Of a stretch of 35,790 nucleotides of DNA, positions 7,344 to 15,729 are shown piece after piece. The stretch's first letter is position 1. Each line of letters begins with the position of its first letter. The DNA comes from Verrucomicrobia bacterium UBA6015. GTDB lineage: Bacteria > Verrucomicrobiota > Kiritimatiellia > UBA8416. Position numbers and translations under genes: made by a program. The notes beneath the pieces are model-generated. The model saw nothing but the letters and a program-made list of their open reading frames with translations, did not search any database and was not told where the DNA came from. The stretch lies in contig DIZZ01000215.1 in assembly GCA_002428045.1 (NCBI GenBank), forward strand, positions 1 to 35,790, given 5' to 3'.

Positions 7344-7353
7344 ATGACGTCAT
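7344..7353. promoter_or_regulatory. Palindrome in the divergent control region
   Basis: ATGACGTCAT is a perfect 10-base palindrome ten bases upstream of the AraC start and between the two divergent genes. It may be a regulator-binding site, although AraC proteins normally use direct repeats. The AT-rich stretch 7380-7435 beside it probably holds the promoter of the beta-helix gene (TATGAT at 7426-7431 is a possible -10). Confidence 0.3.
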
Positions 7354-7489
7354 TGTGACAAGTGTGGTGTGCGTGTTTTGGATAAACTAATTTTAATAAT
7401 CAGTCAAAGACAATATTAAATGAAGTATGATAGGGTAGTCGTGGAATTGAGATTGCCAAAATGACTCACTCGAAACGGATGGTGATGGT

Positions 7490-9868
7490 ATGGAAAAGAA
7501 AATATTTTACAGGAGGATACGGATGGCGATTGGTTCAGGCATCATCGCGGTGGCGCTGCAGTCCCCCTTGTCGGCCTCTGAGTTGCATGTGTCACCCGCC
7601 GGGAACGATGCCAATCCCGGCACGGTGGAGAATCCCTTGGCGACTCTTGGCGCAGCGCAGCAGCTTGCCCGTGCCACGGCAGGCAAAGCGCCGGTGACGG
7701 TGTGGTTGCACAAGGGCGTCTATTATCTGCCCGAAACCGTTCGTTTTACGGTTGAAGACGCAGGCTGTACCTATGTGGCAGCGGCTGGCGAGACCGTCGT
7801 ACTCAGTGGCGGCGCTAAGCTGGATTTGACGTGGGAACCGTTCCGGGATGGTATCCTCCAGGCAAAAACCCCGACCGGATTGGCGATTGACCAGTTGTTT
7901 GTCAACGGTCGGCGTCAGATCATGGCGCGCTACCCGAACGATGATCCGGGCGTGCTGCCGTATGGGGGATTTGCTGCGGATGCGATCAGCAGGGAGCGCG
8001 CGGCGCGTTGGGCCGATCCGACCGGTGGGTTCCTTCATGCGATGCACAAAGGGCGCTGGGGTGGGTTCCACTACCGGATTACCGGCAAGGATGCAACGGG
8101 GGATGTGGTGGTTGAAGGCGGTTGGCAGAATAACCGTCCGTCGCCCATGCATGCGGCGCATCGCTTTGTCGAGAACATTGTCGAGGAGCTGGATGCACCG
8201 GGTGAGTGGTTTCATAACCCAGGGACGGACACGCTATATTTCTATCCGCCGGTCGGGGGGGATTGGGATGGCTCTGTTGAGGTCGTTCGCCTTCGGCACC
8301 TTGTCGAGTTCACTGGTACGAAGCAGGTCACGCTGCGCGGCTTGATTTTCCGCCATGCGGCACGGACGTTCATGGATACGCAGGAGCCTTTGCTGCGTAG
8401 TGACTGGACGATCTACCGGGGCGGAGCAGTGCTTTTTAATAGCTCCGAGGACTGCCTGGTAGCCGACTGCGAGTTTGACCAGCTCGGTGGCAACGCCATC
8501 TTTGTCAACCATTACAACCGCCGCATAACCATCAGCGGCTGCGATATTAATAACACGGGCGGGAGTGCTGTCGCGTTCGTCGGTGACCCTGGCGCCGTTC
8601 GAAATCCGCTCTTCCAGTATGGTCATGCGATAAAATACAGTGAGCTTGACAAGGACGCCGGTCCCAAAACCGAGAATTATCCGAAGGACTGTCTGGTGGA
8701 CGACTGCTTGATTCGCGGGGTGGGCACGATTGAGAAGCAGGCCGCCGGGGTTCAGATTTCGATGTCCATGGGAATTACCGTGCGTCATTGCTCCATCTAC
8801 GGCGCATCGCGTGCCGGTATCAATATCGGTGACGGTTGCTGGGGGGGGAACGTCATCGAGTTTTGTGATGTATTCGACACGGTACGCGAAACTGGAGACC
8901 ACGGCAGCTTCAACTCCTGGGGGAGGGATCGGTTCTGGAAACTCGGCGGCGCACCGGCTGCCGAGCTGCCATCGCTGGCGTTGCTGGATGTCGTCAAACC
9001 GAACATCATCCGCAACAGCCGTTGGCGTTGTGATCACGGCTGGGATGTGGACCTCGATGATGGCTCCTCGAACTACGAGATCTACAATAACCTCTTTCTA
9101 CATGGGGGTTTGAAATTGCGTGAGGGATTCCATCGCAAGGTGTGGAATAATATTGCGATCAACAATTCGCTTCATCCACACGTCTGGTATGAGAACGGTG
9201 GCGACGAGGTGACTCGTAATCTTTGGATGGGATCCTATCGGCCAGCGATTATGCCTGCTGGCACGTGGGGTAAATTGGTTGATCGCAATCTTTTCACCAC
9301 CACCGAGTCCGACCGGCTTCAGTTCGCCGTCCATGGTTGTGATACGAATTCATTGGTGGGGGATCCCCTGTTTGTGAATGCAGCGAAGGGCGATTTTCGA
9401 GTGAAGGACGGTTCGCCAGCCCTAACCCTTGGCTTTGTGAACTTCCCGATGGATCAGTTTGGCGTCCGCTCGCCGCGGTTAAGGGCGAAGGCGCGAACAC
9501 CGTTGATTCCGACCATCAACATCGGAGGAGGCCAGTCGACAGCGGCGGCGGCAGGCACTCCGTGGCGTGGTGCTGTACTCCGCGAATTGCAGGAGGGCGA
9601 GTTTTCCGCGATTGGTGTGCCGGCGGACGCCCGAGGTGTGCTTGTGGTCGATGTCAGCAAGCGGACGCCGGCATTCAACGACGGTGTGCGTGTTGCCGAT
9701 TTCATCCAGGGCGTTAACGGTCGTGAGGTTTTCTCCGTCCAGGGCTTTCTCGATGAACTGGTCAAGGATGCCAGTGGGAATTCGGTCAGGCTATCCGTTA
9801 TTCGCGATCAGCAAACTATCGAGTATAACGTACAGACATTGCCGGCGGTGCCCGCCCGACGAGAATAA
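7490..9868 (+). CDS. Secreted GH141-like parallel beta-helix enzyme with C-terminal PDZ domain
   Basis: The 792-residue protein opens with a signal peptide (basic KK and RRIR, a hydrophobic core, LSAS before ELHVSP). The next part, SPAGNDANPGTVENPLATL, HKGVYYLPETV, VVLSGGAKL and QLFVNGRRQIMARYPNDDP, matches GH141-type enzymes, known as alpha-L-fucosidases or xylanases on complex polysaccharides. Residues about 280-620 are right-handed beta-helix coils rich in N and G. Residues about 690-785 form a PDZ-like domain (GVLVVDVSKRTPAFNDGV, FIQGVNGREV), an unusual end for this family. A strong AGGAGG (7511-7516) stands six bases before an internal ATG at 7523, but starting there would lose the basic n-region, so 7490 is kept; translation may begin at either. 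It is probably controlled by the divergent AraC protein. Confidence 0.82.
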   Translation: MEKKIFYRRIRMAIGSGIIAVALQSPLSASELHVSPAGNDANPGTVENPLATLGAAQQLARATAGKAPVTVWLHKGVYYLPETVRFTVEDAGCTYVAAAGETVVLSGGAKLDLTWEPFRDGILQAKTPTGLAIDQLFVNGRRQIMARYPNDDPGVLPYGGFAADAISRERAARWADPTGGFLHAMHKGRWGGFHYRITGKDATGDVVVEGGWQNNRPSPMHAAHRFVENIVEELDAPGEWFHNPGTDTLYFYPPVGGDWDGSVEVVRLRHLVEFTGTKQVTLRGLIFRHAARTFMDTQEPLLRSDWTIYRGGAVLFNSSEDCLVADCEFDQLGGNAIFVNHYNRRITISGCDINNTGGSAVAFVGDPGAVRNPLFQYGHAIKYSELDKDAGPKTENYPKDCLVDDCLIRGVGTIEKQAAGVQISMSMGITVRHCSIYGASRAGINIGDGCWGGNVIEFCDVFDTVRETGDHGSFNSWGRDRFWKLGGAPAAELPSLALLDVVKPNIIRNSRWRCDHGWDVDLDDGSSNYEIYNNLFLHGGLKLREGFHRKVWNNIAINNSLHPHVWYENGGDEVTRNLWMGSYRPAIMPAGTWGKLVDRNLFTTTESDRLQFAVHGCDTNSLVGDPLFVNAAKGDFRVKDGSPALTLGFVNFPMDQFGVRSPRLRAKARTPLIPTINIGGGQSTAAAAGTPWRGAVLRELQEGEFSAIGVPADARGVLVVDVSKRTPAFNDGVRVADFIQGVNGREVFSVQGFLDELVKDASGNSVRLSVIRDQQTIEYNVQTLPAVPARRE

Positions 9869-10103
9869 GAGAGGGCACCTTTGTTGCCACAGGACGCTGA
9901 TCGCCATGGCGTCGTGCCCCACGGGTTGGATTCCGGCAACGGGATAGTACTTCGAGATGCGCCAGATCCGTACCATCGCGTTTCCAAATGCACAGTGGCT
10001 AGTCAAGCAATACCGGGAGGCATACGAGCGATTTCTCTGTCCGTCGTACGTCTGCACCCTATTCGAGGAGTGTTCGTCTTGTCGCAAGGTCAGGCACAAA
10101 AAT

Positions 10104-10129
10104 GCTACTATAATGAGTTCAATAGTAGC
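10104..10129. repeat. 8-bp inverted repeat upstream of the ACP gene
   Basis: GCTACTAT (10104-10111) pairs perfectly with ATAGTAGC (10122-10129) around a 10-base loop. It lies 236 bases after the GH141-like gene and about 80 bases before the putative ACP promoter. It could be a regulator site; no T-run follows, so a terminator is less likely. Confidence 0.4.
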
Positions 10130-10206
10130 CAATTTGCGATCCACCGCATGAACAGTATCAACAATTAAGAATCACACCCGGCGGAGTAACGCCACCAATC
10201 CTATGC

Positions 10207-10235
10207 TTGACACTCGGACAAGGTTCCAACAGTAT
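10207..10235 (+). promoter_or_regulatory. Candidate sigma-70 promoter for the ACP and acyltransferase genes
   Basis: TTGACA (10207-10212) is an exact -35 consensus, followed after 17 bases by CAGTAT (10230-10235), a poor -10. Position, 45 bases before the chosen ACP start, is suitable. The weak -10 lowers confidence. Confidence 0.4.
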
Positions 10236-10279
10236 TCGCCTCAGGTGAAGATTTTTAAAAGATGACGAAAGGGATGCGC

Positions 10280-10528
10280 ATGATTCGCGACGAGATTTTG
10301 GCTACGCTACGAGAAACGATGGAAAATGGCGCTCCCGTGCCAATGGATTTGGACACGATTACCGAAGAGACGACGATCGGCGAACTGGGATTCGATTCGC
10401 TCTCCGTCCTTGATCTGATTTATGACATCCAGCAGGCGTTCGGGATTGATTTCGAAGCCCAGGACCTGGTCAATATCAATACCGTCGGGGAATTGGCTGA
10501 TTTCCTGGAAGAAGAACTTCAGGCGTGA
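10280..10528 (+). CDS. Acyl carrier protein
   Basis: An 82-residue acidic helical protein with the phosphopantetheine site GFDSLSVLDL; the attachment serine is residue 40 with the start used here. AAGGG (10269-10273) lies six bases before ATG 10280, which favours this start over the earlier ATG codons at 10262 and 10274. The protein carries acyl chains as thioesters in the cytoplasm. Its TGA overlaps the ATG of the following lipid A-type acyltransferase by one base, so it is unlikely to be the housekeeping fatty-acid ACP, which normally sits with fab genes. It may be a dedicated donor for that acyltransferase, as AcpXL is for LpxXL in rhizobia. That parallel is inference. Confidence 0.88.
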   Translation: MIRDEILATLRETMENGAPVPMDLDTITEETTIGELGFDSLSVLDLIYDIQQAFGIDFEAQDLVNINTVGELADFLEEELQA

Positions 10529-11418
10529 TGAGACCCCTTCGCAAACTCAAATACATCGCCGAGATGGCGCTAATCTATCCGGCGCTGGCTGTGGTGGATA
10601 GGCTGCCCTACGCCACGGTACGGCGGGTTGCGTCGGCTGTCGGCACATTATCCTATGCGGCGGATACAAAACGCCGCCGGGTCGCCTGCGAGAATATCCG
10701 TCGCAGTGGCATTGCCAGCGATGAGGTCGAGATCCGGCGGATTGCCAAGGCCTCTTTCCAACACTTTGCCGTGGTGATTGCCGACTCCATCAAGGCCGAC
10801 TCGTTTTTCAGCAACCCGCGATGGAGCGAGCATGTGGAGCTGCACATCGCCCCGGAGTGCATGCGTCTTCTCGAAAGGCCTGATCAGGGCTTGATCCTTG
10901 CGTCCGGACACCTCGGAAACTGGGAAATCGCCGCGCAGTTCATTTCCACCATCAAGCCGGTCGTCGGCATCGCCCGCCGCATGAACAACCCCTATGCCGA
11001 CAAGATCATGCAGCAGCGCAAGCCCCGCGAACACTTCCGCTTGACGCCCAAGCACGATGCTGACACCACCCGTTTTCTTGCGGCACTGAAGGCGGGCGAG
11101 GCGCTCGCCCTGCTGATCGACCAACATGCCCCCAGGCAGCGTGGCATGATGATTGACTTCTTTGGCATCCCCGCCTCGACCCATACCTCTCCTGCAATGC
11201 TGCACCTGATCACCAAGGTCCCGATCTGTTTCGGCTACTGCATCAAGACCCCAGACCACAAATTCGAATTCCATGCGCCCCCCCCGATCGAGATCGCGAA
11301 GACCGGCAAGCGCGAAGCCGATACCAGGGCCGTGCTCAACGCCCTGAACGCGCAACTTGAAGCGGCCATCCAGAAATATCCTGAACAGTACCTCTGGGCA
11401 CATCGCCGCTGGCGCTGA
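10528..11418 (+). CDS. LpxL/HtrB-like lipid A acyltransferase
   Basis: The 296-residue protein belongs to the lysophospholipid acyltransferase superfamily, LpxL/LpxM (HtrB/MsbB) branch, which transfers secondary acyl chains from ACP to lipid A at the inner membrane. The catalytic H-x4-E box is HLGNWE at about residues 128-133 (SGHLGNWEIA), and LIDQHAPRQRGMMIDFFG is the second conserved block. The C-terminus YLWAHRRWR is the typical end. A hydrophobic N-terminal segment (EMALIYPALAVV) fits membrane attachment. The ATG overlaps the ACP stop (TGATG), meaning translational coupling. A GTG at 10525 is an alternative start. No lpx biosynthesis gene is nearby. The acceptor and acyl-chain length are not evident. 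Confidence 0.87.
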   Translation: MRPLRKLKYIAEMALIYPALAVVDRLPYATVRRVASAVGTLSYAADTKRRRVACENIRRSGIASDEVEIRRIAKASFQHFAVVIADSIKADSFFSNPRWSEHVELHIAPECMRLLERPDQGLILASGHLGNWEIAAQFISTIKPVVGIARRMNNPYADKIMQQRKPREHFRLTPKHDADTTRFLAALKAGEALALLIDQHAPRQRGMMIDFFGIPASTHTSPAMLHLITKVPICFGYCIKTPDHKFEFHAPPPIEIAKTGKREADTRAVLNALNAQLEAAIQKYPEQYLWAHRRWR

Positions 11419-11484
11419 AACGACGTTCCAACGCCTGCTCGCGCACCGTGCCCTGCACACCGAATGGCAAGTGCGTGATTAGGA

Positions 11485-11512
11485 TTGCATTCAGGACGTT
11501 GCTCGCTATACT
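11485..11512 (+). promoter_or_regulatory. Candidate sigma-70 promoter of the etf operon
   Basis: TTGCAT (11485-11490), 16-base spacer, TATACT (11507-11512). The -10 has five of six consensus bases. It is 49 bases upstream of the etfB ATG, with AAGGAA serving as ribosome site. Confidence 0.55.
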
Positions 11513-11561
11513 TGTATGTCATTTCTGAGGGTACTAACGCTGAAGACAAGGAATTCTGTAT

Positions 11562-12356
11562 ATGCATTTTGTGGTCTGTATCAAGCAGGTACCGGGAACG
11601 CATGATGTGCGCATCAACCCGGAGACCTATACGCTCATGACGGAAGGGGTGGAATCCATCATCAATCCGTTGGACATGTATGCGATTGAGGAGGCGTTGC
11701 GTTTGCGTGACCGTCTTGGCGGTAGCGTAACCGCCCTGACGATGGGCGTCCCACAGGCGGAGTCGGCACTACGCGAGGCGCTGGCCATGGGGGTCAATCA
11801 AGCCATTCTGGTTTCTGATAGCGCCTTTGCCGGTAGCGATACATGGGCGACCAGCTACACACTGGCTAAGGCGCTGGAGAAGATCGGTGATTATAGTGTC
11901 ATCCTGTTCGGGAAACAGGCCTCGGATGGTGATACCGCCCAGGTAGGACCGAGTGTCGCCGCGTTCCTGGACCTGCCGCAGATCACCTATGTCCGCAAGA
12001 TCGAGGAGATCGACGCCAGTCGCCTCGTTGCCGAACGTGTGCTGGAGTCGGGGTATGAGGTGATCGAATCGCCCCTTCCCTGCGTACTGACCGTGATCAA
12101 GGAAATCAACGAACCACGCCTCCCCTCGCTGAAAGGCAAGATGGCCGCACGCAAGGCTGAAATCGTCAAGTGGAGCGCATCCGATATCGCTGCCGATCCC
12201 GCCATGCTCGGGCTCAACGGATCCCCAACGAAAATCATCAAGCTCACCCCCCCGCCGCCCCGTCGGGGCGGCGAGAGGATTGAGGGCGAACCCGACGAAA
12301 TCGCGAGGAAACTAGCCGAAAAGTTGAGAGATATCATCATCGAAGCGGCATCCTAA
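11562..12356 (+). CDS. etfB: Electron transfer flavoprotein beta subunit, bifurcation-type signature
   Basis: The 264-residue protein matches EtfB/FixA from MHFVVCIKQVP onward, with SIINPLDMYAIEEALRLRD as the conserved first nucleotide-binding part. Residues 121-130 read SDGDTAQVGP; ETFs that bifurcate electrons carry DGDTAQVGP here to hold a second FAD, while ordinary mitochondrial-type ETFs have a DDDxNQTG version with AMP. Thus it probably belongs to the bifurcating group, by analogy. The C-terminal loop contains PPPPRRGGERIEG, as is common for this group. It is 11 bases upstream of etfA in the usual order. No acyl-CoA or lactate dehydrogenase partner or ETF-quinone oxidoreductase is in the window. 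Confidence 0.92.
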   Translation: MHFVVCIKQVPGTHDVRINPETYTLMTEGVESIINPLDMYAIEEALRLRDRLGGSVTALTMGVPQAESALREALAMGVNQAILVSDSAFAGSDTWATSYTLAKALEKIGDYSVILFGKQASDGDTAQVGPSVAAFLDLPQITYVRKIEEIDASRLVAERVLESGYEVIESPLPCVLTVIKEINEPRLPSLKGKMAARKAEIVKWSASDIAADPAMLGLNGSPTKIIKLTPPPPRRGGERIEGEPDEIARKLAEKLRDIIIEAAS

Positions 12357-12367
12357 GGAAAGACATC

Positions 12368-13402
12368 ATGACGAATGCTCCGATTAACAACATTGGGAAT
12401 CTTGAACTGTTCAAGGGCGTCTGGGTATTGGCCGAGCAGGCTGACGGGCAGCTCGAATCGATCACCTATGAACTGCTGGGGGAAGGTCGCAAGCTGGCCA
12501 ATGAACTCGGCACGGAACTTTCCGCCGTCCTGCTGGGAAGTAATATTGGGAACAAGGCCCAAGCCTTGATCGAACGCGGTGCCGATAAAGTCTATCTGGC
12601 GGATGTGCCGGAACTGGCCTATTTCGCCGACGAGCCTTATGCAAAGGTGATCAGCAAGCTGATCCGTGATTATTCGCCAACCATTGTGCTTTGCGGGGCA
12701 ACCACCGTAGGCCGAAGCCTGGCTGCACGGGTCGCGATCACGGTCAATACGGGATTGACGGCCGACTGCACCGCGCTGGCCATCGACCCGGAGACACGCA
12801 ACCTGCTACAGACGCGCCCAGCCTGCGGCGGCAATATCATCGCTACGATTGTCACGCCAGGCCGCCGCCCGCAAATCGCCACGGTTCGGCAGAAAGTCAT
12901 GAAAGAAGCCGCGATTGACGGTTCACACCAGGGAGCGGTTGTCAACGTCGCGCTGACACCCGATCTGCTTACCTCGCGCACCAAGCGGTTGCGCCATGTG
13001 CCGGGCGAGAGCGCCACGGTGAATATAAGCGAGGCCAATATCCTGGTTGCGGGTGGCCGTGGCATCCAGAAATCCGAGCACTTCGATGTCATCGGGGATT
13101 TGGCCAAGGTGCTCAAGGCGGGAGTTGCGGCCTCCCGCGCAGCGGTCGATTCAAACTGGATTTCCTATGCGCATCAGGTGGGCCAGACAGGCAAGACGGT
13201 ATGCCCGAAATTGTATATCGCCTGCGGGATCAGCGGCCAGATCCAGCATCTGGCAGGGATGGCGTCTGCCGAGACCATTGTGGCGATCAACCGTGACCCC
13301 GATGCACCGATTTTCAACGTGGCCACGTATGGTGTTGTTGGGGATGCCCTGGAAATCGTCCCCAGACTCACGGCCGAATTTAAGAAGATATTAGGACGGT
13401 AA
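12368..13402 (+). CDS. etfA: Electron transfer flavoprotein alpha subunit
   Basis: The 344-residue protein is a full-length EtfA without an N-terminal ferredoxin domain. The FAD-binding C-terminal domain is clear: VAGGRGI (about 227-233), SRAAVDSNWI (256-265), QVGQTGKTVCPKLYIACGIS (270-289), GQIQHLAGM (290-298), and INRDPDAPIF near 307. The N-terminal domain packs with EtfB. The heterodimer shuttles electrons between flavoprotein dehydrogenases, NADH and ferredoxin or quinones, depending on type. AAGGAA stands before the ATG, and the gene sits 11 bases behind etfB. A secreted orphan gene follows after 32 bases on the same strand, with its own AAGGAGG site. Confidence 0.93.
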   Translation: MTNAPINNIGNLELFKGVWVLAEQADGQLESITYELLGEGRKLANELGTELSAVLLGSNIGNKAQALIERGADKVYLADVPELAYFADEPYAKVISKLIRDYSPTIVLCGATTVGRSLAARVAITVNTGLTADCTALAIDPETRNLLQTRPACGGNIIATIVTPGRRPQIATVRQKVMKEAAIDGSHQGAVVNVALTPDLLTSRTKRLRHVPGESATVNISEANILVAGGRGIQKSEHFDVIGDLAKVLKAGVAASRAAVDSNWISYAHQVGQTGKTVCPKLYIACGISGQIQHLAGMASAETIVAINRDPDAPIFNVATYGVVGDALEIVPRLTAEFKKILGR

Positions 13403-13434
13403 TCGAAAGAAAGATCATCACGAAGGAGGCAATC

Positions 13435-14286
13435 ATGCGTTACAGAGGGTCCCGGATTGGAATTTTCACACTTATTGTCGCGATGCTCTCGAGCGTCGCG
13501 GCCAGCGCAGCTCAAAATGAGGTGCTGATCGTGCCTGCACGCCAGCGATTGGTCGAGCTGGCTTTTGATATGCACACGTTGCGTGGTCTTACCCTGATCA
13601 GCTACCGGGCGGGGAGCACCGGCAAGCCACCCCTGATGCATCTCTGGAATACGCAATCCAAATCCTGGAGCGAGCTCAACCCGGAATCGTTTGCGTTTGG
13701 GCAGTTCATGACGGGGCAACCCAAAATCATCTACCTGATCGGCCTACCAAGCGACGTGCCACAGATCCTGGTCGATGGGGCCACCCAGGCTAAAAAGGTG
13801 GTTCGGATCGAGACCTTGGATGTGGTAAATCTCATCAACACCCTGAATGAGACCCTTGCCTTCTCGCCCAGGGAGTGGAAAGCCCTTGAGCCGCGGTATG
13901 GCCTGAAAACCAAGGATCTGAACGAGGAGCGCCGCAAATGGGGTCGTTTCGGGCCGCCGCCCTCGGCACGAAAGGCAATCACACAGGAACCGATGACCAG
14001 CACTGAGGTTGACGTTATCAACGTCGATGGCGTTGGCCTGCAGCCAGCCACCGTGGAGGTCGCCCCTGTCGCTCCGGTTTTGGAAACGGTCGTTGCACCC
14101 GTCGTGGAAAAGGTGCCGGAACCGGTGCCACTACTCGATACTGCCGCCAGCGAAGCCCTGGCCCCAGACGAGCCGCCCGCGACGCCATCCATTGCTGTTC
14201 AGGAAAAAGGTGGGCCAGATCCTGACGGTCTCCCCACGCCGCCGATTTCTGAGCTGCTGCCGATGTCACTTCCAGAAGACAAATAG
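13435..14286 (+). CDS. Secreted hypothetical protein with proline-valine-rich tail
   Basis: The 283-residue protein has a signal peptide (RYRGSR, a hydrophobic core, ASAA before QNEV) and a strong AAGGAGG site. The mature N-terminal half looks folded: LIVPARQRLVELAFDM, MHLWNTQSKSWSELNP and IIYLIGLPSDVPQILV. A central segment LEPRYGLKTKDLNEERRKWG is charged, and the last 100 residues are low-complexity P, V, E and T. I do not recognise a family. It may be periplasmic or attached to the envelope with a flexible tail. It stands 32 bases behind etfA but has no obvious link to electron transfer; transcription from the etf promoter is likely. Confidence 0.7.
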   Translation: MRYRGSRIGIFTLIVAMLSSVAASAAQNEVLIVPARQRLVELAFDMHTLRGLTLISYRAGSTGKPPLMHLWNTQSKSWSELNPESFAFGQFMTGQPKIIYLIGLPSDVPQILVDGATQAKKVVRIETLDVVNLINTLNETLAFSPREWKALEPRYGLKTKDLNEERRKWGRFGPPPSARKAITQEPMTSTEVDVINVDGVGLQPATVEVAPVAPVLETVVAPVVEKVPEPVPLLDTAASEALAPDEPPATPSIAVQEKGGPDPDGLPTPPISELLPMSLPEDK

Positions 14287-14308
14287 CAGCCTGCGGCGGC
14301 TATTTGTC
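14278..14308. terminator. Shared terminator between convergent genes
   Basis: GACAAATAGC (14278-14287) pairs with GCTATTTGTC (14299-14308) across an 11-base loop. The 5' arm contains the stop codon of the secreted orphan gene. It lies only 12 bases from the end of the convergent pyrophosphorylase gene, so it may terminate both. No long T-run follows, so it is a weak or structural terminator. Confidence 0.55.
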
Positions 14309-14319
14309 CTCCGTCACGA

Positions 14320-15729
14320 CTAGATATCCTCGTTCAACAGCAGGTCCGCATCGAGCACGAACGTCTTGAGAAGCTGCGCTCCGAGGGCCTGGGCATCCAG
14401 GGCGAAGCAGGGGTCGATCTCGATCTTGTAACGCGGTTCCCCATCGGGATCACGCGGCACGTCGAACCCGCAGGCGGTTAGCCATCCTGCGTACTTTCGG
14501 ATCATGTCGCGCTGTGTCGTGGCTGGCGAATCGTTGCCCGAGGCATTCTTGACGGGCGAGAACTCCAGCGCCCGGTCAAACTCCACGTTCAACGTGCGCT
14601 TTGCATCGGGGATCACATCAAAGATGAACTTCTCGAACTTATAAGCATTGGGACGATCTGGAGAGACCGTTTTTCCCGTCGCATCCACCGTCGGCACTTT
14701 TTTGAACGCAATGTGCAGCGGAAGATCAACAGCCGCTTCCTGCTTGAGGAATGCAACCGAGAACACATGAATGGCCACACTGCCGAAGAGCAGCTTCAAC
14801 TGGCCATCCGACCGTTTTTCCTGCATCTGGGCAGGCGTCAATTCGGAATACTCGACCACCAGGTTCCGTCCATTCCGCACCGCGACCACACCGAGCCCCT
14901 CGGACGGCTCACGCTTCTTGCAAACCTTGGTGGAGACGTCCGCCCCCTCCTTGAGGTGCAGCCCGATAAACTGAGGATCGGCAATCTCCACCAGTGGATT
15001 GTCCACCTGGAAGTAAAACAGCGATTGGATGCCCCGACGCGCCATGTCATCGAACATGCCATGATCGCGCAAGGCAGAGATGGTTCCGCCGTGTCCGTCC
15101 GGACTCATGAAAATGCGCCCCGGGGCTTCCAGTAATATATTCCCATCACTATCCAGCGCAGGCCACATCCCCTGCGTAAAGAAAAGCACCCGCTCCTGCT
15201 TCAACCCGAAATAACTGTGCTCTGCAAAAAAGTCGCGGGTGGCGGCATCATTCGCTTGGCTGGTCATGATATAGAACGGAATTCGGGTTGCATACCGCCG
15301 CTCCATCGCCAGGATTTTACGCGCATGGATTTCAAAGAGGGACGACCCCGACAAGGGCCCGATGGAATAGGCACCCTTGGGTCCTTCGAACCCAAGTCGT
15401 GACCCCTGTCCACCCGCCACCAGAAGTGCCCCGACTTCACCACGGGCCAGTGCCGATGCACCATAGGCCGACAGCGCCTCGTTGCGCTCGCGCTCGGCGA
15501 TGCTGCCCAGCTCGACAACCGCTGAGGGAACAATCTCGCCACGCTCCCTTTCCGCCGTTTCTTCCGAGGCCTTCAGCATCGCCTGCATGCGCTTGATCGC
15601 CGCCATATCAATCGATGCAATCTGCCCGAGCAACGATGCCTGTGCGTCTTGATCAAGCTGATCCCAGAATGCCAACACATGACTCTGCCCGTTTTGCGCC
15701 AGCATCGCTTTTGCGGTTTCGTACGTCAT
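14320..15729 (-). CDS. UDPGP-family UDP-sugar pyrophosphorylase (UAP1-like)
   Basis: The 469-residue enzyme belongs to the UDPGP (UTP:sugar-1-phosphate uridylyltransferase) family of eukaryotic style, not the GalU type. The UTP loop LLVAGGQGSRLGFEGPKG is at about residues 102-119. Other marks are FMSPDGHGG, YFQVDNPLV and NAYKFEKFIFD, the last being a UAP1-like sugar-site segment. It probably makes UDP-GlcNAc or UDP-glucose/galactose for wall and glycan synthesis in the cytoplasm; the exact sugar is not decided by sequence reading. Its single-gene setting gives no help. AAGGG precedes the start at 15729 by some 8 bases. Confidence 0.87.
   Translation of the reverse strand: MTYETAKAMLAQNGQSHVLAFWDQLDQDAQASLLGQIASIDMAAIKRMQAMLKASEETAERERGEIVPSAVVELGSIAERERNEALSAYGASALARGEVGALLVAGGQGSRLGFEGPKGAYSIGPLSGSSLFEIHARKILAMERRYATRIPFYIMTSQANDAATRDFFAEHSYFGLKQERVLFFTQGMWPALDSDGNILLEAPGRIFMSPDGHGGTISALRDHGMFDDMARRGIQSLFYFQVDNPLVEIADPQFIGLHLKEGADVSTKVCKKREPSEGLGVVAVRNGRNLVVEYSELTPAQMQEKRSDGQLKLLFGSVAIHVFSVAFLKQEAAVDLPLHIAFKKVPTVDATGKTVSPDRPNAYKFEKFIFDVIPDAKRTLNVEFDRALEFSPVKNASGNDSPATTQRDMIRKYAGWLTACGFDVPRDPDGEPRYKIEIDPCFALDAQALGAQLLKTFVLDADLLLNEDI

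Larger units (their letters stand above)
9869..10261. other. Gene-free stretch between the GH141-like gene and the ACP gene
   Basis: No convincing coding frame is visible: the longest open frames here (about 64-95 codons) match no family I know and lack ribosome sites. The stretch contains an inverted repeat (10104-10129) and a promoter-like pair before the ACP gene (10207-10235). No tRNA or other RNA gene was recognised. Confidence 0.5.

Noticed and set aside
9957..10151. 64-codon frame in the gap before the ACP gene
   Set aside because: There is no ribosome site, no known family, and the inverted repeat 10104-10129 lies inside it.
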